Shown piece by piece: positions 1 to 5,451 of a DNA stretch of 6,351 nucleotides. The stretch lies in assembly GCA_021789565.1 (NCBI GenBank), contig JAJYJL010000515.1, positions 1 through 6,351 on the forward strand, read 5' to 3'. This DNA comes from Acidobacteriota bacterium. Its GTDB lineage: Bacteria > Acidobacteriota > Terriglobia > UBA7540. How positions within the stretch are numbered: position 1 is the first letter of the stretch; the number at the start of each line of letters is the position of its first letter. The position numbers and the translations under genes are program-made. The notes beneath the pieces are model-generated. The model worked only from the letters and a program-made list of their open reading frames with translations, was not told the DNA's origin and did not search any database.

Positions 1-1292
1 CCCACCGCCTGCTGTCGAAGGACGTGCAGTTCCAGGACCTGGGACTGATCATCGTGGATGAAGAGCAGCGATTCGGCGTGGCGGCCAAAGAGCGGCTGAA
101 AAAGCTGAGAGCCAACATCGACGTGCTCACCATGTCGGCCACGCCCATTCCACGCACCCTGCACATGGCGCTCGGCGGGCTGCGCGACCTTTCGGTGATT
201 GAGAGCCCGCCCCGGGGCCGGCTGGCCATTCAAACCACCGTGGCGACGTTCAATGACAGCCTCATCCAGTCCGCCATCCTGCATGAGATGGAACGGGGCG
301 GCCAGGTCTATTTTGTTCACAACCGCGTGGAATCCATCTTCACCATCGCCGCTCTGCTACAGCGGCTGGTTCCGGCGGCGCGCATCGGGGTCGCGCACGG
401 CCAGATGCACGAGCGCGAACTGGAACGTGCGATGCTGAAGTTCATGGAGGGCAAATACGATATGCTGGTGGCCACCTCGCTGGTGGAGAACGGGCTCGAT
501 ATTCCAAGAGCCAACACCATGATCGTGAACCACGCCGAGCGCTTCGGCCTGTCCGACCTCTACCAGCTTCGCGGCCGTGTGGGGCGGTCAGACCGCCGGG
601 CCTACGCCTATTTTCTGGTTCCCGCCGTCGACACCCTCACCCCCATCGCCAAGCGCCGGCTGGCGGCCCTGAAGGAATTTTCGGACCTGGGGGCGGGCTT
701 CAGGCTGGCGGCCCTGGACCTTGAACTGCGCGGCGCCGGAAACGTTCTGGGGCAGGAGCAGCACGGCCACCTGAACGCCATCGGCATTGACCTCTACCTG
801 CGCATGCTGGACGAGGCGGTCCACGAACTGAAGGGCGAACCCTCATGCCTCGAGGTCCGCACAACTTTCAACCTGGGCATCAATATCAAGATTCCGGAAA
901 GCTACATCGCTGACGAGCGCCAGCGCCTGCGCATGTATAAGCGCATCTCTGCGCTCAAGACGCAGGATGCGCTTCGCGACATGGAAGCCGAACTGACAGA
1001 CCGTTACGGCCCCGTTCCCTCCCCCGTCCAACAGTTGCTGAATTATGCCGTGGTCAAGTCCCGCGCCGAAGAGCTGAGGATCCACACCGTGGAAAGGAAA
1101 GGCGCTGAAATCCGCATGCGTTTCCACGAACAGACGCCCGTCAGCCCGGAAAGGCTGATGGAGATCATCAAGAACCAGCGCGGCGTGGCCTTCCAGCCCG
1201 ACGGCGTCCTCCGGATGCAGGTGGCCGGCGGCAGCGGTGACGTTTTGAAAGATCTTGAAAATATCTTGCTGGAATTGCAGCCTGGGAGCTAA
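1..1292 (+). CDS. mfd: Transcription-repair coupling factor Mfd, C-terminal part (5' end outside window)
   Basis: Mfd is a cytoplasmic ATP-dependent DNA translocase that pushes stalled RNA polymerase off DNA and recruits UvrA for nucleotide excision repair. The frame is open from base 3 (residues HRLLSKD) to the TAA at 1290-1292, so the GTG at 24 is an internal valine and not a start. Counting from that valine as residue 1, I see the helicase DEEQ box at 12-15, motif III (MSATPIPR) at 37-44, and a second RecA lobe with the motif V region near 148-160 and motif VI (RGRVGRSDRR) at 183-192. The Mfd/RecG-type TRG region follows at about 220-265, with the conserved LRGAGNVLGQEQHGH. The D7 regulatory domain follows from about 280, starting with an LGINIKIPESYI block and then DERQRLRMYKRI. 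The UvrB-like, polymerase-binding and first motor regions lie upstream, outside the window. No frameshift or missing motif is visible in this part. RecG is excluded by the D7 domain. Confidence 0.97.
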   Translation, partial: HRLLSKDVQFQDLGLIIVDEEQRFGVAAKERLKKLRANIDVLTMSATPIPRTLHMALGGLRDLSVIESPPRGRLAIQTTVATFNDSLIQSAILHEMERGGQVYFVHNRVESIFTIAALLQRLVPAARIGVAHGQMHERELERAMLKFMEGKYDMLVATSLVENGLDIPRANTMIVNHAERFGLSDLYQLRGRVGRSDRRAYAYFLVPAVDTLTPIAKRRLAALKEFSDLGAGFRLAALDLELRGAGNVLGQEQHGHLNAIGIDLYLRMLDEAVHELKGEPSCLEVRTTFNLGINIKIPESYIADERQRLRMYKRISALKTQDALRDMEAELTDRYGPVPSPVQQLLNYAVVKSRAEELRIHTVERKGAEIRMRFHEQTPVSPERLMEIIKNQRGVAFQPDGVLRMQVAGGSGDVLKDLENILLELQPGS

Positions 1293-1390
1293 CATTACTT
1301 ACTGCGGGCGGTTTTTGCAGGAACACGCAAACGCACAGACGGGAGCATAAATTCCGGGCCCGCAAGAAGTCTCTGTGTGGGGTGAATGTT
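1293..1390. other. Intergenic spacer between mfd and the SurA-like gene
   Basis: This 98-bp spacer holds no recognisable gene. It contains an 8-bp palindrome CGGGCCCG at 1355-1362. A CTGC/GCAG pairing around a T-run (1302-1320) is too weak to call a terminator. An A/T-rich CATAAATT at 1346-1353 could be a -10 element, but no matching -35 sits at 16-18 bp, so no promoter is claimed. Confidence 0.4.
1379..1385 (+). promoter_or_regulatory. Ribosome binding site deciding the start of the SurA-like gene
   Basis: GGGGTGA matches the consensus GAGGTGA at six of seven bases and ends five bases before the ATG at 1391. This favours that ATG over the in-frame GTG at 1382, which overlaps the site itself and has no good site of its own. 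Confidence 0.65.
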
Positions 1391-2401
1391 ATGTCGAGAA
1401 AGACTTTTAGTCTATTGATGGTTCTGGGCTTAGCAGCGCTGGCTGTGCCCCTCGCCAACGCCAACACGGTGCTGGTGGAACGCATTATTGCGCGCATCAA
1501 CAACAAGATCATCACCCAGCGCGAGTATGACAAAGAGCGCGCAACGCTGCACGCGAAACTGGCCCAGCAATACTCGGGCGCGGAACTTGAAAAACTGTTC
1601 AACCTGCAGAGCAAGGACCTGCTGCGCGACATGATTGACCAGGACCTGATGGTCCAGAAGGCCGGCGATGACGACATCAATGTGGATATGGACGTCATCA
1701 AACACCTCGACGAAATCCGGCAGCAGTACCACCTGAAGTCGCTTCAGGACCTTCAGGACGCCGTCGAAAAAGACGGCATGAACTGGGAGGACTTCAAGGA
1801 CCAGATCAAGCGCCAGCTCCTGATGCAGCGCGTGATTTCGCGGGAAGTCGGTTCACGGATTATCCTCACGCGGGCGGATGCGCAGAAATACTTTGAGGCC
1901 CACAAGCAGGAGTTCAATTCTCCGCCCGGAGTTCATCTGGCGGAAATCATGATCTCCACAGAGAAGCACACGCCCGCAGAGGCCGAGAAACTGGCTAAGA
2001 AGGCCCAGAGCGAGCTCCAGGGTGGCGCCCGGTTCGCCGACGTGGCCAAGGAGCTCTCGGATTCCCCCAGCGCCAAGGAAGGCGGCGATGTCGGTTTCTT
2101 CAAGCAGGGAACCATTTCGGAGGCGATTGCCAAAGACATCGCCAACGTGGATGTCGGCGACATCAGCCCCATCATCAAGACCCAGTATGGCTACATGATT
2201 TTTAAAGTCCTGGAAAGACGCGTGGGACAGCATCCAACCTTTGACCAGGTCGCCAACCAGGTGATGAACTACCTGTACGAGCAGAGGGTGCAGAGCGGGA
2301 TGCGAGGCTTTCTGACCGAACTGCGAAAAGAAAGCTACATCCGCCTGGCCCCCGGCTTTACGGACACGGGCGCGCCCCCGGGAGGCGATGAGAGCTACTG
2401 A
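1391..2401 (+). CDS. SurA-like periplasmic chaperone with one parvulin (PpiC) domain
   Basis: This 336-residue protein is a probable exported folding factor of the SurA/PpiC family, which binds unfolded outer-membrane or envelope proteins. It starts with a signal peptide: MSRK, a hydrophobic stretch at about 6-20, and a likely cleavage site after ANA near residue 25. An N-terminal SurA-type helical domain (about 26-155) begins with the characteristic LVERIIARINNKIITQREYD block and includes the LLRDMIDQDLMVQKA helix. A single parvulin domain follows at about 178-277, with SAKEGGDVGFF and the GDISPIIKTQYGY end strand. The C-terminal helix (about 283-315) probably packs back on the SurA core. 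E. coli SurA has two parvulin domains. Both conserved parvulin histidines appear replaced (Glu185 and Met269), so chaperone rather than isomerase activity is likely. The start was chosen by the Shine-Dalgarno site; a GTG at 1382 would add three residues. The next gene starts 21 bp downstream, suggesting co-transcription. It could instead be annotated PrsA- or PpiC-like. Confidence 0.87.
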   Translation: MSRKTFSLLMVLGLAALAVPLANANTVLVERIIARINNKIITQREYDKERATLHAKLAQQYSGAELEKLFNLQSKDLLRDMIDQDLMVQKAGDDDINVDMDVIKHLDEIRQQYHLKSLQDLQDAVEKDGMNWEDFKDQIKRQLLMQRVISREVGSRIILTRADAQKYFEAHKQEFNSPPGVHLAEIMISTEKHTPAEAEKLAKKAQSELQGGARFADVAKELSDSPSAKEGGDVGFFKQGTISEAIAKDIANVDVGDISPIIKTQYGYMIFKVLERRVGQHPTFDQVANQVMNYLYEQRVQSGMRGFLTELRKESYIRLAPGFTDTGAPPGGDESY

Positions 2402-2409
2402 GCCGCGCC

Positions 2410-2413
2410 GAGG
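2410..2413 (+). promoter_or_regulatory. Ribosome binding site of the YhaM-like gene
   Basis: GAGG lies nine bases before the ATG at 2423, inside the 21-bp gap after the SurA-like stop codon. It supports this start and makes a separate promoter in the gap unlikely. Confidence 0.5.
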
Positions 2414-2422
2414 CACAACGGG

Positions 2423-3463
2423 ATGAAAGAAGCCTACATTGCCGATCTGAAGCCCGGGACTTCCGTCAGCACAACATTTCTGGTTCGCGCCAAAGACCGC
2501 AAGACCGCCCGTAATGGAAGCGCCTACCTCGATCTGGAATTTCAGGACACCACAGGAACCATCAAAGGGAAGCTGTGGGACTGCGACAGCGCGGACATGG
2601 ACTTTGAAGCCGATGACGTGGTCCGGGTCGCGGCAGGGGTGGAACTTTACCAGGGCAATCTCCAGCTTTCCCTGCGTAAGATTGTGAAGTGCCGCGAAGC
2701 CGACGTCGACCTTGCCGACTATCTTCCGCACAGCGCCCAGGACCCCGAAAAACTCTTCCAGGGCTTGCTCAAACGGATCCAGCAGATGCCCCGGGGCCAC
2801 CTGCAAACCCTGCTTTTAGGCATCTTCAACGATCCGGAAATCGCCCGCAAATACAGGCAGGCGCCCGCCGCCATGAGCTACCACCATGCCTTCATTGGCG
2901 GGCTGATCGAACACGTCAGCTCCCTGGCGGGGATGGGCGACCGCCTCTGCGACCACTACCCTTTCCTTGACCGCGAATTGATTCTTGCCGGCCTCCTGCT
3001 GCACGACCTGGGGAAAATCGAGGAACTCAATTTCACCCGCGGGTTCAGCTATTCAACGCGCGGCCACCTGGTGGGGCATATCAGCATGGGAGTGGAAATG
3101 GTTCGCGACAAGGTGCGGGAGATTCCGGATTTTCCGCCCGAGTTGTGGGACCGCCTCCAGCACATTATCCTTTCACACCACGGCAGGCTGGAATTCGGTT
3201 CTCCCAAGGAGCCGATGTTCATGGAAGCCCTGGTGGTCAGTTACCTGGACGACCTCGACTCCAAACTCGAAGCCATGCTCGAGCAGTATGCAGCGGACAA
3301 GGACCGTCCCGGCGACTTCACCGCGCGCAGCCGCCCGCTGGGCCGGGAACTACTCAAGCCGCCCGCCGAGCAGGAACCAGCGCCGGCCCCGGCAGGCACG
3401 GCGGCTCCCGCAAAAAGTGGAACCCTGCACCTGGATTATTCACGCAGTGACAAGGGCCAGTGA
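2423..3463 (+). CDS. YhaM-like 3'-5' exoribonuclease (OB-fold plus HD domain)
   Basis: This 346-residue cytoplasmic protein has the two-part build of the YhaM family, metal-dependent 3'-5' exonucleases acting on RNA and single-stranded DNA. Residues about 10-92 form an OB-fold nucleic-acid-binding domain, including the strands YLDLEFQDTTGTIKGKLWD and VVRVAAGVELYQGNLQLSL. Residues about 150-290 form an HD phosphohydrolase domain. Visible metal-ligand candidates are H164 (in GGLIEHV), the H194-D195 pair (in LLLHDLGKIEEL), H219, H252-H253 (SHHG) and the aspartates in YLDDLDSK near 276-279. The preceding SYHHAFIGG block is typical of the family. All expected HD residues are present, so it should be active. 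The last 35 or so residues are a Pro/Ala-rich low-complexity tail (about 312-332) and a short polar end; B. subtilis YhaM, about 314 residues, lacks such a tail. Repeat copy 1 begins at or just after its stop codon. A general HD-domain hydrolase is the alternative call, but the OB-HD pairing makes YhaM the best one. Confidence 0.86.
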   Translation: MKEAYIADLKPGTSVSTTFLVRAKDRKTARNGSAYLDLEFQDTTGTIKGKLWDCDSADMDFEADDVVRVAAGVELYQGNLQLSLRKIVKCREADVDLADYLPHSAQDPEKLFQGLLKRIQQMPRGHLQTLLLGIFNDPEIARKYRQAPAAMSYHHAFIGGLIEHVSSLAGMGDRLCDHYPFLDRELILAGLLLHDLGKIEELNFTRGFSYSTRGHLVGHISMGVEMVRDKVREIPDFPPELWDRLQHIILSHHGRLEFGSPKEPMFMEALVVSYLDDLDSKLEAMLEQYAADKDRPGDFTARSRPLGRELLKPPAEQEPAPAPAGTAAPAKSGTLHLDYSRSDKGQ

Positions 3464-3627
3464 AAGGCCACGAGTCTACTCGTGCTGTGAAGACCTCTGG
3501 CAGGATGCCGGCTTCAGCCGCTGGTCCTGATTCGTTGAGACGAAACGGCCTCTTCGGGAGGATGAAGCCCTTAAGGAATGGGGATGAGGACCGTTCTCCC
3601 GGCACGCCTGAAGGCGTGCCCTTTCGC
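3464..3627 (+). repeat. Structured intergenic repeat, copy 1
   Basis: This roughly 164-bp element fills the start of the yhaM-fabZ spacer and is related to a second copy at 5180-5338. It has three inverted-repeat blocks. The first is CACGAG-TCTA-CTCGTG at 3469-3484. The second is a long-range stem, GGCTTCA at 3510-3516 pairing with TGAAGCC at 3563-3569, extendable by two more pairs past one mismatch; its interior holds a small CCTC/GAGG hairpin at 3549-3561. The third is a perfect 8-bp hairpin, GGCACGCC-TGAA-GGCGTGCC, at 3601-3620. Spacing between blocks (43, 53 and 38 bases between matching landmarks) nearly equals that in copy 2 (43, 52 and 36). The element begins at or directly after the yhaM-like stop. 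I recognise no known family name. It may be a mobile miniature or palindromic repeat, or a structured RNA element of 3' ends. Confidence 0.75.
3601..3620 (+). other. Perfect 8-bp hairpin at the end of repeat copy 1
   Basis: GGCACGCC and GGCGTGCC pair without mismatch around a TGAA loop and are followed by CTTT. It could slow or stop transcription leaving the yhaM-like gene, but the T-run is too short for a confident intrinsic terminator. It is also a shared block of the repeat, so the structure need not exist for termination. Confidence 0.5.
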
Positions 3628-3699
3628 ATCAATGGCCGTCAGTTCGTAAAAATTCCCGGTTAAGTTCAGGCTCATTCGTCACTGCCCGGCATCAGATCA
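3628..3699. other. Leader between repeat copy 1 and fabZ
   Basis: These 72 bases have no gene and no clear structure. An in-frame TAA at 3661-3663 limits how far upstream fabZ could start. No good Shine-Dalgarno site precedes the fabZ ATG, and no convincing promoter hexamers are visible. Confidence 0.35.
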
Positions 3700-4179
3700 A
3701 TGACAACAAGCCAATCACCAGGAGACGCCAGACCATCTTTCGAATCCACCCTCCAGCGCCTGTTGCCACACCGCTATCCGTTTCTGCTGGTGGATCGCGT
3801 CACCGCTTTCACGCCGGGCGTTGAAATTCAAGGCATAAAAAACTTCACCGCCAATGAGGCGATGCTGATCGGACACTCGCCGTCGTCTCCAGTGGTCCCG
3901 CCCGGCATTCTGCTGGAGGCGGTCACCCAGCTTGGCGCCATTCTGGTGCTGGAACGGCCCCAAATGGCCGGCAAAATCGCCGTGATCCTGCAAATTCCCT
4001 CCGCCCGCATCCACAGACTTGTAGTGCCCGGCGACACGGTGTGGTTTAAGGCCCGCGTGCTCAAGCTGCGCGAAGCGCTCGGTGAACTGCGAGGCGAAGC
4101 TACAATCAACGATGAACTCGTAGCCGAAGGGCAGATGCGATTTGCAATTGCCGATCGCGCCGCTATACTCAATGAATAG
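3700..4179 (+). CDS. fabZ: 3-hydroxyacyl-ACP dehydratase FabZ (hotdog fold)
   Basis: FabZ dehydrates (3R)-hydroxyacyl-ACP to trans-2-enoyl-ACP in type II fatty acid synthesis in the cytoplasm. The 159-residue product is close to the family's usual 140-160. It aligns without gaps to E. coli FabZ through its core: LLPHRYPFLLVDRV at 21-34, the active-site region with catalytic His59 and Glu73, and VVPGDTVWFKARV at 108-120. The His-to-Glu distance of 14 is the same as in E. coli (His54, Glu68). The loop between them is unusual: GHFPGxPxxPGV becomes GHSPSSPVVPPG. The residues before the LLPHRYPF block are variable and probably disordered. The ATG at 3700 is the only good start after the in-frame stop at 3661, though its ribosome site is poor. 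Its end overlaps the dus start by eight bases. No lpx genes flank it, unlike in proteobacteria. A FabZ-like hotdog thioester enzyme of other specificity is possible. Confidence 0.88.
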   Translation: MTTSQSPGDARPSFESTLQRLLPHRYPFLLVDRVTAFTPGVEIQGIKNFTANEAMLIGHSPSSPVVPPGILLEAVTQLGAILVLERPQMAGKIAVILQIPSARIHRLVVPGDTVWFKARVLKLREALGELRGEATINDELVAEGQMRFAIADRAAILNE

Positions 4180-5233
4180 CTGGCCTATGCTTTTTGAAGA
4201 ACTCCACATCCGTAATGTACGCATCCACCCGGCCCACATCCTGGCGCCCATGGCGGGCATCACCGACACCGTCTTCCGAAGGTTTATCAAGCGACTGGGC
4301 GGCTGCGGCCTCATCATGACAGAGTTTGTTTCCAGCGAGGCGATGGTGCGGCAGAACCTCCGCTCGCGCCGTTACCTTTATTACACCGAAGAGGAACGCC
4401 CTATCACCTCGCAGATTTTCGGCGCCGACCCCGATCATCTTGCCGACGCCGCCCGCATGATCGAAGACCTCGGTTTTGACATTGTTGACCTCAACCTCGG
4501 CTGCCCCGCTAAAAAAGTTGTGAAGTGCGGAGGTTCCGGCCTGCTGCGCGATCTGCCTCAACTCAAGACTATTTTCCAGAAGATTCGCGCTGCCGTGAGC
4601 ATTCCCTTCACCGCCAAGATCCGGTCGGGCTGGAGCGACGAGGAGATTGTGGCGCTGGAAGTGGCCCGCCTGGCGGAAGACTCGGGCGTCGAGGCCATCG
4701 CCATCCATCCCCGCACCCGCCTGCAGGGTTACAGCGGAAAGGCCCGCTGGGACATCATCGCGGAGGTCAAAGCCAGCGTTAAAATTCCCGTCATCGGCAA
4801 CGGTGACGTGATGGCGCCGGAGGACGCGCTGGCGCTCAGCGAACAGACCGGCTGCGACGCCGTGATGATCGGCCGCGCCGCCCCCACCAATCCCTGGATC
4901 TTCCGCCAGATGGAATCGTTTGCCCGCACCGGCCGCTATGAACAGCCTTCAGACGCCGACCGCTATCAACTGATCCGCGATTATTACGCCATGCTGGTGC
5001 AGGAAGAAACCCCCGGCGCTATCGGCAAGATGAAACAGTTTGCAAGCTGGTTTACCCACGGGGTGAGAAACGGCGCTGAACTGCGCCGCAGCGTCCAGAG
5101 CGCCCGCAGCCCCGGGGAAGTGCTGGCACGCGTCGACGATTTCTTTGGAACGATATTGTCCGCAGCAATTAGTACTGCGAAGGGCACGACTTCAGTTGAG
5201 CCGAAAGGCAACACGGTTAAATGCTGGCTTTAG
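4172..5233 (+). CDS. dus: tRNA-dihydrouridine synthase (DusB-like)
   Basis: Dus enzymes use FMN and NADPH to reduce uridines in the tRNA D-loop to dihydrouridine. Numbered from the ATG at 4172 (353 residues), the TIM barrel shows the FMN-binding opening APMAGITD at 25-32, the catalytic cysteine C111 in LNLGCPAKKVVKCGG, KIRSGW near 149-154, the HPRTR block near 179-183, the IGNGDV phosphate-binding turn near 208-213 and the IGRAAPTNPWIF block near 233-244. The family more often reads GRGALGNPWIF there. The C-terminal helical tRNA-binding domain follows from about 265. The start is uncertain: ATG 4172 overlaps the fabZ stop (ATGAATAG), suggesting translational coupling, and ATG 4187 would also fit the family; a TTG at 4142 is unlikely. 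The last 17 residues (KGTTSV...KCWL) and the TAG stop lie in repeat copy 2, so the natural end is probably near FFGTIL. Which Dus position it modifies cannot be decided; DusB type fits best. Confidence 0.93.
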   Translation: MNSWPMLFEELHIRNVRIHPAHILAPMAGITDTVFRRFIKRLGGCGLIMTEFVSSEAMVRQNLRSRRYLYYTEEERPITSQIFGADPDHLADAARMIEDLGFDIVDLNLGCPAKKVVKCGGSGLLRDLPQLKTIFQKIRAAVSIPFTAKIRSGWSDEEIVALEVARLAEDSGVEAIAIHPRTRLQGYSGKARWDIIAEVKASVKIPVIGNGDVMAPEDALALSEQTGCDAVMIGRAAPTNPWIFRQMESFARTGRYEQPSDADRYQLIRDYYAMLVQEETPGAIGKMKQFASWFTHGVRNGAELRRSVQSARSPGEVLARVDDFFGTILSAAISTAKGTTSVEPKGNTVKCWL

Positions 5234-5338
5234 CCGCTGTGCCCTGTTGACCAAAATTGCCGGTCACGACCAGGTGCTGAAGCCCCTCAAAGAAGAGTGA
5301 TGAGCCCTACGTCGGCACGAGTGCACTCATGCCTTCGC
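5180..5338 (+). repeat. Structured intergenic repeat, copy 2, overlapping the 3' end of dus
   Basis: This element is related to the one at 3464-3627, in the same orientation. Its blocks are a hairpin GGCACGAC-TTCA-GTTGAGCC at 5183-5202 (one mismatch, one G-U pair), then a long-range stem GGCTTTAGC at 5226-5234 pairing with GCTGAAGCC at 5276-5284 (nine pairs, one G-U). A smaller stem TGACC/GGTCA sits inside at 5248-5252 and 5262-5266. The last block is the near-perfect palindrome GGCACGAG-TGCA-CTCATGCC at 5314-5333 (one mismatch). Both copies end in TTCGC. The clearest sequence identity with copy 1 is ATGCyGGCTTyAGCCGCTG, the TGAAGCCC block, GATGAG and CGGCACG. The first 54 bases lie inside the dus reading frame and supply its stop. 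I know no family name for it. Confidence 0.75.
5314..5333. other. Near-perfect palindrome between converging dus and rsmI
   Basis: GGCACGAG and CTCATGCC pair at seven of eight positions around TGCA, and the central bases can pair too. It lies between two convergent genes and would form on either transcript. No T-run follows in either direction, so a bidirectional terminator role is only possible, not shown. Confidence 0.4.
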
Positions 5339-5451
5339 AAAGTTGCGCCGCCCGCCGCGCCGCCAGTGTAACTACTTTCTCGAGGGCAGGGTCATTTTAT
5401 CCTTCACCATTCAAAAATCATCATTCGTTTTGGAGTCGCCAATGCCTGGGC
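5339..5451. other. Spacer between repeat copy 2 and the rsmI 3' end
   Basis: In these 113 bases I see no gene, repeat or convincing terminator, only a GC-rich run (about 5345-5365) followed by an A/T-rich part (about 5395-5430). Small open frames here run into antisense rsmI and have no family resemblance. Confidence 0.35.

Noticed and set aside
843..1295. A 150-codon - strand open frame antisense to the mfd D7 region
   Set aside because: Shadow of a strongly conserved coding region, without family resemblance.
1315..1353. Possible promoter (TTGCAG and CATAAATT) before the SurA-like gene
   Set aside because: The hexamers are about 25 bp apart, too far for a standard sigma-70 promoter, and no better pair is present.
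1853..2806. A 317-codon open frame on the - strand across the SurA-like and YhaM-like genes
   Set aside because: It is antisense to two clear genes and has no recognisable motif; long antisense frames are expected in GC-rich coding DNA with strong third-position bias.
3464..3627. CRISPR array or riboswitch in the yhaM-fabZ spacer
   Set aside because: There are no regularly spaced direct repeats. The structured blocks recur after dus and follow the preceding gene rather than leading the next one, so a gene-specific riboswitch is unlikely.
3460..3663. A 67-codon GTG-started open frame overlapping the YhaM-like stop codon
   Set aside because: It lies almost wholly on repeat copy 1, its codons follow the hairpin blocks, it matches no family I know, and the second repeat copy does not keep the frame open.
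3715..4317. A 200-codon - strand open frame antisense to fabZ and the dus start
   Set aside because: It covers two recognised genes on the other strand and shows no domain or plausible start signal.
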